64,000 bases of DNA, taken from the NCBI GenBank assembly GCA_018389105.1, contig JACATO010000600.1, positions 757,501 through 821,500 of the forward strand, read 5' to 3'. The position numbers and the translations under genes are program-made. The notes under the pieces are model-generated. The model did no database searches and was not told where the DNA came from. It saw only the letters and a list, made by a program, of their open reading frames with translations. Below, piece after piece: positions 1 to 11,489 of the stretch. Source of the DNA: Nautilus pompilius. Taxonomy: Eukaryota > Mollusca > Cephalopoda > Nautilida > Nautilidae. How positions within the stretch are numbered: the first letter of the stretch is position 1; each line of letters begins with the position of its first letter.

Positions 1-1371
<1,371 letters not shown>

Positions 1372-1682
1372 CATCAAGGTTTCCTGTATTATGCTTATTG
1401 ATGATTTCGGGACAAATAAAGACTCCTTACACAAAGTAATATTTTTCAAAAAAGAAATAAATCGGGCAAAAAGATGTTCTGAAAAAAAATCTTTTTCATA
1501 TTGTAATAAAGTCGTTGTCTTTTAGAAAAAAAATTATATGCTTCAGCAAAATCAAAGAAACGTAACTTTTGTGTCTATACATATTTTAAAGAGAATATAG
1601 CCTGGACTTTGACAGAAAATTTATGGATGGTGAAGGTGGAAAAACCATGGAAGAACATGCCGTTACTAACTTCTATTTATAG

Positions 1683-2099
1683 CAGTGTTTCTCAAGTGAT
1701 GGCTCGCGACTGGGTCGGCGCTAAGCGCACATATCGCCTGGGCTGTGAATTCTTTTATGTGTTACTTTAGTATAACGCATAAAAAGGCCAGATTACGATC
1801 AATAAAATCCTCATCTGAATGTGCAAAGTTAAACTGAAATCCTATAGATGACAAATAACCCCAATGCACAGCTGCAAGAATGGACTTGCTTGTGTTGTCC
1901 AACATCCGGTAGCAGCCGCCTCCATGGCGTCACAATAACGGTAACCACTTGAATAAACCTACTGTTTTTCCTAGTAAAGTGGATTTTTTCAAAATCCCCA
2001 TTCCTTTGTTTTTTTAACCTTTGTATGGATAACAGAGGGTCGCTGCGACCAAATACCAGGACAGGTGGGTTTTCTGGTAATTCCGGCTGAGAAATACTG
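1683..2099. mobile_element. Non-autonomous hAT element (MITE-like), 417 bp
   Basis: The left end reads CAGTGTTTCTCAAG. The right end, read on the other strand, is CAGTATTTCTCAGC, so the outer 12 bases match at 11. Both ends carry the GGTCGCGACC-like subterminal motif common in hAT ends (GGCTCGCGACTGGGTCG on the left, GGTCGCTGCGACC on the right). The flanking 8-mers ATTTATAG (1675-1682) and ATCTAGAG (2100-2107) match at six of eight bases. That fits a decayed hAT target duplication, whose usual consensus is nTCTAGAn. No transposase sequence lies inside, so it is a deletion derivative or MITE. Confidence 0.75.
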
Positions 2100-2747
2100 A
2101 TCTAGAGACACTAGAATTAACTTTTCTGTATGCAAAAAGACATCACTTTCATTAAATAAAAGAGGTCAGATCTTAATGAAATAATTTATTTTGTTTCTGC
2201 GAGCTGTTTGAAATATGGATAAAGATACTCGTTGTTCCCCGAATGCGCGTTTATCGGCATTTAAAGACAAAATTTAACCTTCATAATTTTATTATATTTT
2301 GTTTAGCTAAAGTTACGAGAAGGGTTTTCCCCTTAGTCATTTAAATGACTATCTGCAACAAGAGAAATGTCTTGAAAAGCTGAAATTTATAGGTCGAGGA
2401 AAAGAACGGGAAGTTAGTTGATTTTAAAGTCCAACATAACAAGAAAAGAAAGATGGTGCATGGATTTGAATCCTAAATGTCTGAAGGAACACGCAATCAT
2501 GGTAACAGAGGTCAAACGAGTAGAACGATTATGACTAATGGGTGGACGAACCTGCATCTGCCAGTTCTGCAGAGTTTCAGCCCATGACAGTAGCGATGAA
2601 AGAAAGATAACTGTTGCCTGAAAAATATTTTAGTATTTCGTTATTAATGAGATAATTATAGTTAACTAAACTTGTAAGTGTACTACTAGGTACAAGTTTG
2701 TGGTCACTTTATATATATATAATTTTATCATAAATACAGTGGAAATT
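2100..2747. other. Intergenic, no feature recognised
   Basis: Mixed AT-rich DNA between the 417-bp hAT and the ZBED-like hAT. No coding signature was seen. A short AT run lies at 2711-2720. Confidence 0.4.
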
Positions 2748-2798
2748 CAGGTAGGGATATGCTGATTAATCGGTAGATAATCAGTAATTGGCCGATTA

Positions 2799-2917
2799 CA
2801 CTGGACAACAATGATTTTGTCACCGGAACACTATCACGCACACTTTGTAGTATTTTGCACGCTGATTTCAAATCTGAAAACAGTTTTGCTCTAGGACGTC
2901 AAGTTTTTAGTTATGGT
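2799..2917 (+). repeat. Left long terminal inverted repeat
   Basis: Starts CACTGGACAACAA and carries the inner blocks GATTTCAAATCTG (about 2865) and CTAGGACGTCAAGTTTTT (about 2893). All three recur in inverted order at 4048-4176. Confidence 0.75.
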
Positions 2918-2929
2918 ACGCGATTGATA

Positions 2930-3830
2930 AATGGAGATTATTCATAGACTGTAGCAAACCAAGCCTTAAATCTGTGCTATTACATCATGGTAACCAAAAA
3001 CCTTCGGTTCCTATAGTTCATGCAGTTGGCTTGAAACAGACATACGAGTCCATGGAACTCCTTTTGAAAGTGACGAATTATTCGGATCATAAATGGAAAA
3101 TTTGTGGTGATCTCAAAGTTATTTCTCTCCTCCTCGGATTACAGCTAGGGTACACAAAACACGTGTTTCTTGTGTCTTTGGAACAGCTGTGATGATGCCA
3201 ACCATTACACTCGAAAAGACTAGCCTATACGACAGAAACCTATAGTTGGCAGGTACAATGTGCAACATATGCCATTGGTGGATCCTCAGAATCTCTTCCT
3301 TCCGCCACTTCATATCAAACGGCCTTATGAAAAACTTTGTCAAAGTCACGGATAAAGACGGTGATGGCTTCAAATACCTAAGAGAGAAGTTTAGCGCTGA
3401 CAAAAGTGAAACTAAACTCAAAGAAGGAATTTTGGAGGGACCGGAAATCCGAGAGTTCATGCATGATGGCGGGTTCAAAAAATAAGCTGAATCCACTGCA
3501 GTCTGCAGCATGGGAAGCATTTATTTTAGTTGTACAGAACTTCTTGGCAAATATAGAACTGAGCACTCTGCTGAGTATGTGGAAAACATGCTAATGGCGT
3601 ATCAGCGAATGTGGGCCAGGATGTCTCTAAAGATGCATTTTCTGCATTCGCATCTTGAGTTTTTTCCAACCAATCTAGGGGTTGTCAGTAATGAGCATGG
3701 TGAAAGGTTCCACCAAGACATAAAGGTGATGCAAAGTAAATATCAGGACAAATTCAATCCCAACATGATGGGTGATTACTGTTGGTTCCTCCAAAGAGAG
3801 ACTGATACCTCACATTAGCGCAAGAATTGT
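2930..3830 (+). pseudogene. Unnamed transposase-like family, copy 1 (decayed)
   Basis: Read across frames, this encodes the C-terminal two thirds of an uncharacterised protein family that is highly repeated in many invertebrate genomes. In order I see WRLFIDCSKPSLKSVLLHHG (2930-2990), ICGDLKVISLLLGLQLGYTK (about 3100-3160), a segment like PLHIKxGLMKxFVKxxDKDG (3320-3365), FLANIELS (3540-3565) and NEHGERFHQDIK (3690-3725), ending near MMGDYCW. At least four frame changes and several stops separate these blocks, so it is not translatable. The conserved D (FID), D (GDLK) and E (GERF) could be the acidic triad of an RNase H-like nuclease; that is my inference. It lacks the N-terminal region present in the 36.9-kb copy. 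Confidence 0.75.
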
Positions 3831-4047
3831 CTGAAACACTTTTGAACACTTGGAATGTACCTACTATGTAAGTTAAATGCGTCCCATATCTTCTATACTT
3901 CTTTTATCGATCTTTCTCATGCATCTATTGTCTGATCATGGCAAATATGTTTCACATTAAACATTTGAATACCAAATATTGTTGTTCAAGCTTTATATAG
4001 TTCATTCAACATGTCATAATATATTGTTAGTGGTGAAGTTCCTCCTT

Positions 4048-4176
4048 ATGCATATCTAAAAAACCTGACATCCTAGCCAAATTCTGACCAGATTTGAAAT
4101 AAGCACCCAGAATTTAGCTAAGATCATCCACATTTTGCTCAGTGGCAGACAAAAAGTTTCATTTTGTTGTCCAGTG
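4048..4176 (-). repeat. Right long terminal inverted repeat
   Basis: The reverse complement starts CACTGGACAACAA and continues through TTTTTGTCTGCC, ATTTCAAATCTGG and GGCTAGGATGTCAGG. This matches the left end in the same order, with gaps in the first 60 bp. Confidence 0.75.
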
Positions 4177-4804
4177 TTATTACGCTTTAACAGAGCGAAT
4201 GGAAAATTTTTATTCTTTTAGTTAAAAAATAGATTATTGCACTTCCGTGTTTACCATATTACACCAAATTTATCAACGAATAATTTTATCGTGATTAGCA
4301 CATAAGCATCGATCTGACTTGAATTTGGAAGAGGGGGCAAAAGTAGTAAATTCCATAGGTTATCAGTTTTCCCTTACACGCGTATAGCCTATATACATAT
4401 ATATTTAACTCATGTTTTTTTGTTGCGTGGGAAACTTCTCCCCTCAAAATTCTCATCTCAAACCCAGGATTGAAGCTTCTGCTTATAACTAGGTGAAGGC
4501 CAAAATTAAAAAAGGTTATACTGGTCTAAAACGTAATAAAAAATTCAACTCAAATTTCACTAAATAACCAGAGATTCAAAATTCAACACATTTATAGAAA
4601 TTCTAAAGAATGTATAATATATATAATGAAAATTGTCAACTTGAAATCAAAATTTTAGAGACTTTTGTTAAAATAACATAACCAATTAAATCCAAATTAA
4701 TAATACGTAGCTATGTGAAAGCCAAAATACTAAAAATAATAATGGTATACAAACAGATATCCAAAATTGAAAACGATTATGAAAATCTGTCACGTCAAAA
4801 GCTC

Positions 4805-6360
4805 TTAAGTGATAAACAAAGACATCAAATTTTTACCATTTTCTCGATTAAGGTAATTTCTTGTTTGGTTATATATACGTCTACCGTTGTTGAAAAGCTG
4901 TTCACTGACTACGGATGATGGCGATGCACATAAATGAACCTGCGCCAGCTTTTTCAGCCTTTTGAAAAGGAGAGTATTTCCTTCCCACTGTAACATAGGA
5001 TCTTTATGCCTGAACAGTAGAAGCAAGTTAAAATATTTCTCCATCTGTTTCTCTGTGAAAATAGTGTATAATTTGTTTTATTTTTTCTGTTTTAATTTTG
5101 TAGGATAGGATCTGCAGTTTCTTTTCTGTAGAAGAAGTGGCAGCTTGTTTTTTCTTCATGGTATTACTTTATATCAGTCTCAAGTCCAGGAACTCACTGT
5201 GGATTCAACAGCTGAAGTTTGTGGTAAGTTTGGCTCATCAAGACTTGTATTGAAGTTTGGAATTACATTTCTCCTGGGAATTTTTCTACTCTCTTCGTCT
5301 TCTATTTGTTTCAGATTCTATCAACACGACACCTTAGTGTAGGTCTTTAATTTGGAACTTCAGTTTAAAGTGAATGTCTAAGCATGTGGAAATGCAGTCT
5401 TCTATCTTCAAAATACTCATGTGAACACTACTGCACCGTTGCGTTTAATTGATCTACAGTTGTCAAAGTCATTGAAAAGTAATTAGCTAGGGTGAGTTCT
5501 ACAGCTAAAATTGACAGAATTATAACGAAATTTACTCATTCTTTTGACTAGCAACTTTTGTGGTCTCTTCAAAGAATTTTAAAAGGTAAACAAGTTTTTC
5601 AGCTTGGCTCCATTAATACGGAATTGGATTTAAAGTATTATAGTATACTGCATATGTAAAGATTGGGGCATCTTTGAATAGTATTACATAGTAGTATGTA
5701 ATATAAACTGTTCCAATGGGCAGATACGTTCTGTAGAAGCCTGTGTTTGGGGACTATTAGTTGCTCCTGAAGATCGCTTACCTTCTGTAAGGTAACAGCA
5801 AGCAGAATGGTATTTTAAAAAGGCCAACTATATACTTTACTGTTTGTTGGCTAAAAATGGCATTATTAATGTGTGCTTGTAGACTTTGGATAAAACAAAA
5901 GAGTGATGGTAATCTTGTTTTGAGAGGTCAAGCAATCATGTTAGCAGTATTATCTGTTAGGACCAAATAGACTTTATCCAGTGATATTTCACCTTCTTAA
6001 AACCAGTCAAAATTTTCTCACTCACGTGGTCGGCTGTACACGATTCTACAAATGGGACCATACTTAAGATGGCCCTGTGACTTTCATAATTAAGTGTTAC
6101 CTAATGACCGGTCATACTACGAAATGGTTTTTCCCAAATGTCTGTTGTCAAAGGCTATAGTTGTCATTTTTTCTTGTAGAATATTTTGGAGCTTTTTGTA
6201 AACAGCATTGAATGTATCTTGTATTATTACTTTCTGAATGAAAAAATTAACGGTGAACTATGTTATAGCTAGGAGACGAGTGACTAAGTCGATTCTTAAA
6301 TCCAGTGTCTGCTATGACTGAGTAAGTTTGTAAGTCATCAGCAATTATTTCTCCTTTTCT
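4805..6360 (-). pseudogene. ZBED-like hAT transposase, decayed
   Basis: The minus strand, read across several frames, gives the ordered landmarks of a BED-finger hAT transposase. They are IIADDLQTYSVIADTGFK (near 6350), NNTRYIQ...QKAPKYSTRK, a DKVYLVLTDNTANM block (near 5945) corresponding to the catalytic-core DNAANM motif, an LDIHFKLKF-like block (near 5370) equivalent to LDPRFK, and the C-terminal dimerisation region (5044-4805) with LAQVHLCASPSSVVSEQLF and NYLNRENGKNLM. Stops and frameshifts occur every 30-80 codons. No N-terminal BED zinc finger could be recognised upstream of 6360. Its termini are described under the enclosing element. It is old and inactive. Confidence 0.75.
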
Positions 6361-7224
6361 TTGATGTATGGTTGTGTTTTGATGATCTCTGATGTACCAT
6401 AGTTTTTTACTTGTCAAGAAAATTTTCCATTATCATTTGTTTATTACAATCTGGCTCGGTTTCTTTAATTTTCCTTTTTGCAGTAACAGTACGATTTTTT
6501 TTTTTAATGTTCAATTTTTAAAATAACAACCTACCACACTATAGGTTCTGTAAGATCAATGATTAATAAATTAGTGCCACTAATAAAGGCGGCTACGGTT
6601 ACCCATTTTCAGTAAAAGCAATAATATTTACCTTTTCTAGACAAAAGCTATGTGGCTCCAATCACTACACTATCAACAACCGAGAAACATTATTACAATG
6701 GCAGCCTGATCGCTCAGTTTGTTGATATTCTAACGTATAATTACTTGAATTAGCAATTCCTGAACAGCCAACACAGATAATATTACTAAGAATGAATAAT
6801 TAAAATTAAGTGGAGAATCTTTCTATATCATGAAAATCAGATTTTGATGTTATCTCAGCCGATTAATCGGGAATTGGTAATTGACCCTTTTTAATAATCG
6901 GCACATTCCTAGTCGGAATAAGTTAAAAATAAAACGTGTAAGTTACATTAAAGAAAAGCTAAATTTTGTTAGAAAAAGTCTTAATATACTCAACAATCTA
7001 AATAAAATTAATAATTTGTTTATATTATTAATTGAAGTAAATTCACATCTTTGATAATTCTCTATCGTATATGGGCGACGTTATAGTTTTCTTGTTAATA
7101 AGACCATAAATAATAACTTCGTGTAAAGGATAAGAAACTCACGATGAGCGAACCAAGAAGAGGTTTTCAAGGAATAGAACTTCTCCCGGTAAGTGTCTTG
7201 GCTGTGTTTCATAATTGTGAAAGA

Positions 7225-7325
7225 TGCTGTACTGCACACCCGGCGGCATGGGCGGGCCGGACCCGCCCTCAATGTAACAACCCCTTCATTTTATGCAAAG
7301 CGGCCCGGCCCGACCCGCCTTCGTA
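7225..7325. other. GC-rich patch with internal inverted repeat
   Basis: GGGCGGGCCGGACCCGCCC (about 7251-7269) is nearly self-complementary. GCGGCCCGGCCCGACCCGCC follows at about 7301-7320. In DNA this AT-rich the patch stands out. It may be the GC-rich end of another hAT-type element, but no partner end was found. Confidence 0.35.
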
Positions 7326-7339
7326 AATTTCTCATTGGG

Positions 7340-9290
7340 CCTATAGCCCCCTGAACCAATTTGTTGGTGCCCAAGTTGGCCTAAAGCCGAGCTGGCTAGT
7401 GTGCGTCCAGCGGATGTCACTGTCCAGTCTTTGTGGCGTACTACCACAGGCGTCATGGTCCGAGTCTTTTAGTTGCAGGCCCCATTGGATTCCCGTCCAG
7501 GAAATTGTTTCTCCCGCCTGGTCTGTGTGCTGTATGGCATTTATGCTGGTTTTGACATCAGTACTTTCTGTACTTTTACTCCAAGAGGACTCAATTACGA
7601 GATAATGGTCTACAAAATATCAGTATAAAAATTTGCGACTAAATATTTGTTATAAGCATTTGATGTTTTTGTGGTACGTAATTATTAGAACTAAATCATC
7701 AATAGTCGTGATATAAGTTAAAATGGTGCGTGACTTTAATTAAATCTTGGAAGAGACAATGACTTGAACAGGCAGGCAACAGGTTTAAAAAAAAGTTAAA
7801 TCTACTTTATTTTTTAATGAAATTTTGTTTCAGTTACTGCAGACAGGCTGGACAAAAGACACGCTCGTAAAATAAATTGCTGAAGCATTTAATAGTAATT
7901 TTAAAATGTTGGCCATGGAATACACAAGCTGATGTAAAAGGAAACAAAAGCCAAATCTCGAAAATCAAAAGCAAGTAAAAAAAGTGTTTGTTGTTTTTAT
8001 CTTAAAAATTTCAAGCAAACGTTATTCCGTTGTAGTTAATTAAACTAATGCACAAGCAATTGGTTTAAATATCAACTCTGACTTGTGTAATAAACAATGA
8101 AGTGCAGAGACCGTTAAGTATATTGAAAGTAATTTTCGTAGAAAGCATTAAACTTCAAGAAAGCTAGATGGCAGAACTTCTTGATGATAATTGTCTGTCA
8201 ACAACAGCCTAAAGCCTGTCCTTACTGTGTCAGCACATTTTAAGTAAAATTCTACTTTATCTACTAAATAGTATGTAAAGATAGACTTTACTAGATTCTA
8301 CCTTGCCAGTAAACACAAGATTTGCCCAGTCGTAAAGTTTTTAAATGGCAGAACGATAATAAGAGATAAAACTTTTAAAAAACAAACAAAAGGAATTTTA
8401 AATAATTCCAGAAGAAAATTTTGAAAAGACTGACCAAAAAGATATAATGCGTACGCAATAATTTCTCGCTTATGCATGAAATAGTTTGAACATTTTCTAA
8501 AAATGTTTACTGTATAATTAATCTGAACATCAGTACTTGTTTTGTTTGATCCTTTTCAATTTTGTTTTATTTTTAATATACCATCAGGAGTTAGGGAATA
8601 GTTAGACCTCGTGACTGCTATTAAAACAGTTAGCATGCTCACTCGTTTCGCAAACTGTTTAATTTTTAAAAGCGATTTTATGAGGGATTTTTATTGTTGT
8701 TTAATCAACGGAATTTCCCAACGTTTACTTTAAACATCTTTGCGCCTGAATTCTACCTTGAAAAATGTTTTCATTTTTCTATGTGTTTATTGTTTACCAT
8801 TGTCCGTTTTACTTTTCGTTTTCTTGTTTCTATTAAAAGCGAAAAGAATGAAAACCTGTGAGAATTAAACAAATTTCGATTTTTTCATTTCTTATTTGAG
8901 TTTTGTATTTTGATGGTATAATTTCGGAATTCAATATATTTTTAGGCTGAAGTGTAGACTGAGTAAATATTTTTTCTGTTGGTAATTAATCGGAAATAGG
9001 AGGAACTGACTATATAGCTTCCAAGTAGACTTAATGTTGAACTTATTATGGAGTATATTTATTCAGTAAACAATAAGATATATATAGACATAAACAACCT
9101 GTGACGTTCGCTTTAAACAGGTAAGATAATCTGAGAGGTTGGATGATCATTTTATAAACGTAAAATAAATTAAAGGTATCCAACAGAAAAATGAGCAAAT
9201 TTACGAAAATTATTTTTGTACAGATGCATTTATGCCCACCCAATCAAAGATAAAATATTAATATCTTTTCCGAATTTGAAAAAAAAACAT
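7340..9290. other. Intergenic, nothing recognised
   Basis: 7340-7600 is of mixed composition with short uninformative frames. From about 7600 to 9290 the DNA is strongly AT-rich with no coding signature or repeat structure that I can name. Confidence 0.4.
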
Positions 9291-9293
9291 TTC

Positions 9294-9332
<39 letters not shown>
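9294..9332. repeat. (GA)n microsatellite
   Basis: About 19 uninterrupted GA units. Confidence 0.95.
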
Positions 9333-9336
<4 letters not shown>

Positions 9337-9457
9337 AAGAAGAGAAACTGTTTTCAAAATACTAACAATTTTTAATTTTATCTTAAGATAATTTTTAATT
9401 ATCTGAACAAAATATTCTGTGTAAAGCATATCTTTGGACACACAAACACACACATAT

Positions 9458-9530
9458 GAGCGTCCGCAGGGTTTTTTCTAGAGGAGGGGGCCAACGGGGT
9501 GCAATTGACAAAAGAATATTAAGTGCGGAA
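9458..9530 (+). other. Probable hAT terminal region
   Basis: Contains GAGCGTCCGCAGGG followed by AGGAGGGGGCCAACGGGG and GTGCAATTG. G-rich GGGGGCAAC-type subterminal sequence next to a G/C-rich start is typical of ZMYM1-like hAT elements. It lies just beyond the 3' end of the minus-strand hAT remnant that ends near 9785, where that element's terminus would be expected. Confidence 0.4.
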
Positions 9531-9784
9531 AATGTGCCTAGCGATGAAAGTATACTAATGTTAAAAATAGAAAGATACTAACTAACTTGTTTTTAATTAT
9601 CAGAGGTATTTGATTTTGATCAATAATTTTTAACTAAGAAATATTTTTTGTGATTCATTAAAACATCTTTTAAATTTAATTTATTTCTTTGTTACTACTA
9701 GTCCGCTGCTTCCTTTGCTACTCCATCAGAGCTCAATAAATAAACAGAAAAAATAACACATTTTTATTCAATATAAACTGTAAT

Positions 9785-10720
9785 CATCTCTGGTCTTGTC
9801 CAAATTTATCCATTACCCTTTTAATAAGTTCATGTTTGCTCTATGACTTATCATGCAAAGTCCAGTCAAACGATCATCTGCCATTGTTGTCCACAGCCAT
9901 GTTTTCACTCTTCTCATTATTGCGTTAAATGACCTTTCTGTTATGCAGGTTATTATTGGTAATGTTAGAGTAATATGAAATGCTTGATGAATGGAAGAGA
10001 ATAGAGCAGAGCAGTCTAGCAACTCAATGAGTCCATTTTTAAAATTTGCTATCCTCCTTTTTTGGAACACATCTCAAACCAGGTGATAGCTTCAGCTTCC
10101 AATTTTGTACATTTTATTTATTTTTACAATCTGGTTTTTTTTAATTTTTCACATCCAATGTGCACCATTTATACAGGATGAAATAAAAAAAAGACAGAAA
10201 TTTTGTTTATTTTCTGAGGCAAACCGGTTCTCTAATGACGATAGCCGTCTGCATTGTCTGGGAACAGATAATTCGATATTCAAATTGTCGGACAATTGTT
10301 GAACTTTAGCGAGAATTCGTTGAATTGTTTTTCTGCTTTTTGTTGGTGGTCACGAAACAAAGCTATAAGCTCCTGAAAATGTTTATACATTTTACGATAT
10401 CAAATTAAACAACCCGGAGAGCTTGTCTTACAGATTCTAGCATCGCCGAATAACTCGAAATTGCAGTCAGAAATACAAGAAAACGTAATTGTGATTGAAG
10501 CAGATTCTAATTGGTGCGCATCTTGTGGTGTTTCGCCTCCAGCTGTGCTGGCCAATGCGCTTCACTGATAAAAAAAATGCGTCACTTTTATGTTTTGTAG
10601 TCCAAAGTGTTTCAGACAGTAGTGGCACATTTTGGAAAGGACATCTCTTTGGACTCTCACGGAATATTATTATGTTAGCTTTCTTTGTACCAATTCTTTT
10701 TGGGGTATCTCAGGAACACA
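9785..10720 (-). pseudogene. ZMYM1-like hAT transposase, 3' half, decayed
   Basis: The clearest part is 10070-9813. It carries HQAFHITLTLPI, a TERSFNAIMRRVKTWLWTTM block and DDRLTGLCMISHRANMNLL, which is the hAT C-terminal dimerisation region (compare the family motif SAERSFSxLKxIKTxLRSTM...RLxGLALL). Just upstream in another frame is KLEAEAITWFEMCSK (about 10110-10060). Further upstream is an ELIALFRDHQQKAEKQFNEF block (about 10380) and a block like NIELSVPRQCRR (about 10275), the segment that usually precedes the dimerisation region. A WTTKHKS-like block near 10590 may be the family's RWTxRxxA motif. Frameshifts and stops make it inactive. Confidence 0.7.
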
Positions 10721-10788
10721 AATAAATTCGACCACAACCAAATTCAGTTTATGAATAGCACAATACAAACAGTTTTTGGATACTTACG

Positions 10789-10830
10789 CTTTGTTGTAGC
10801 TTGTACGCCCTCTTCCTTTTCCGCCATCGT
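10789..10830 (-). CDS. Candidate short first exon (MAEKEEGVQATTK)
   Basis: On the minus strand an ATG in good context (CTACGATGGCGG) opens 13 codons, MAEKEEGVQATTK, followed by GC and then GTAAGTATCC, a strong splice-donor match. The stretch is CpG-containing in an AT-rich setting. No downstream exon was found before the hAT remnant starts. It could be a relic 5' exon, a promoter region or chance, so confidence is low. Confidence 0.2.
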
Positions 10831-11489
10831 AGATCGTGTGTCAGGCCAATCAATGCTTGCTGGCGGCAAAATAGGGAAAAAAAGAAGATAACTGATTGCT
10901 CGTAATTTACTGCATTTCCTAATAATGTAATCATGATTTCAATAAGTAATTTCGATTTTCATTATATTTGTAGTTAAGTAATTTATTAATCAGATAAACC
11001 TCCTAGTGTATATCATTATTGGTGAAACGTGCATATTAGACGCACAATAGATCTTTTCTTGGAGATGACTAATATTAGCAGAAAAATTGAGCTGCAAAAC
11101 TTTCGTGTTTAAAAAAAAAACATTGGTAGCCTTACATAGAAACTAGCAACGCCACAGATAATGAATTAACACTTCTACATTCAGTTTACTCAATCACTTC
11201 CGTTTTCGGCAGTTTTGAACGAGTGAATTCGTCGACTACTTTCAAGATGGCAGCCTCCTTGTGGGAACACCATTTTTATGTGCTACTACAATTAATGCAG
11301 ATCTTTCATATTTTCTGTAGATTCTGAGGTAAGATCATGGTAGCTAGTTCTCAAGGAAAAGTCCATGGAGTACATTCACAGTGTAATAGCAGATGTGTAC
11401 ACAGTTTTTTTCATTTGGGCCTCAAATAAAATTTGATTTCAGCTAAAAATGTACCCTCGTAGATCATTTGGTGCAGCATATTAAGAAAT

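Larger units (their letters stand above)
2799..4176 (+). mobile_element. 1378-bp transposon with long terminal inverted repeats, unnamed transposase-like family
   Basis: The ends are perfect 13-bp inverted repeats (CACTGGACAACAA) that extend, with gaps, into inverted repeats of about 120-130 bp (2799-2917 and 4048-4176). A decayed plus-strand gene of the same family as the copy at 36.9 kb lies between them. The left flank ends in TTA and the right flank begins with TTA, so a 3-bp target duplication is possible but weakly supported. The gene lacks its N-terminal third while both ends are present, which points to an internally deleted copy. It lies inside the ZBED-like hAT, so it inserted later than that element. 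Confidence 0.7.
2748..6915 (-). mobile_element. ZBED-like hAT transposon, decayed, with a nested insertion
   Basis: The two ends are imperfect inverted repeats. The left begins CAGGTAGGGATATGCTGATT and the right, read on the minus strand, begins CGACTAGGAATGTGCCGATT. Both continue into GATTAATCGG-type blocks (2763-2795 and 6856-6898) resembling ends seen in ZBED-type hATs. The minus strand between them encodes a broken hAT transposase (about 6360 to 4805). A second transposon (2799-4176) sits immediately inside the left end, so the original element was about 2.8 kb. No convincing 8-bp target duplication is left (TGGAAATT versus GAATAAGT). Confidence 0.6.
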
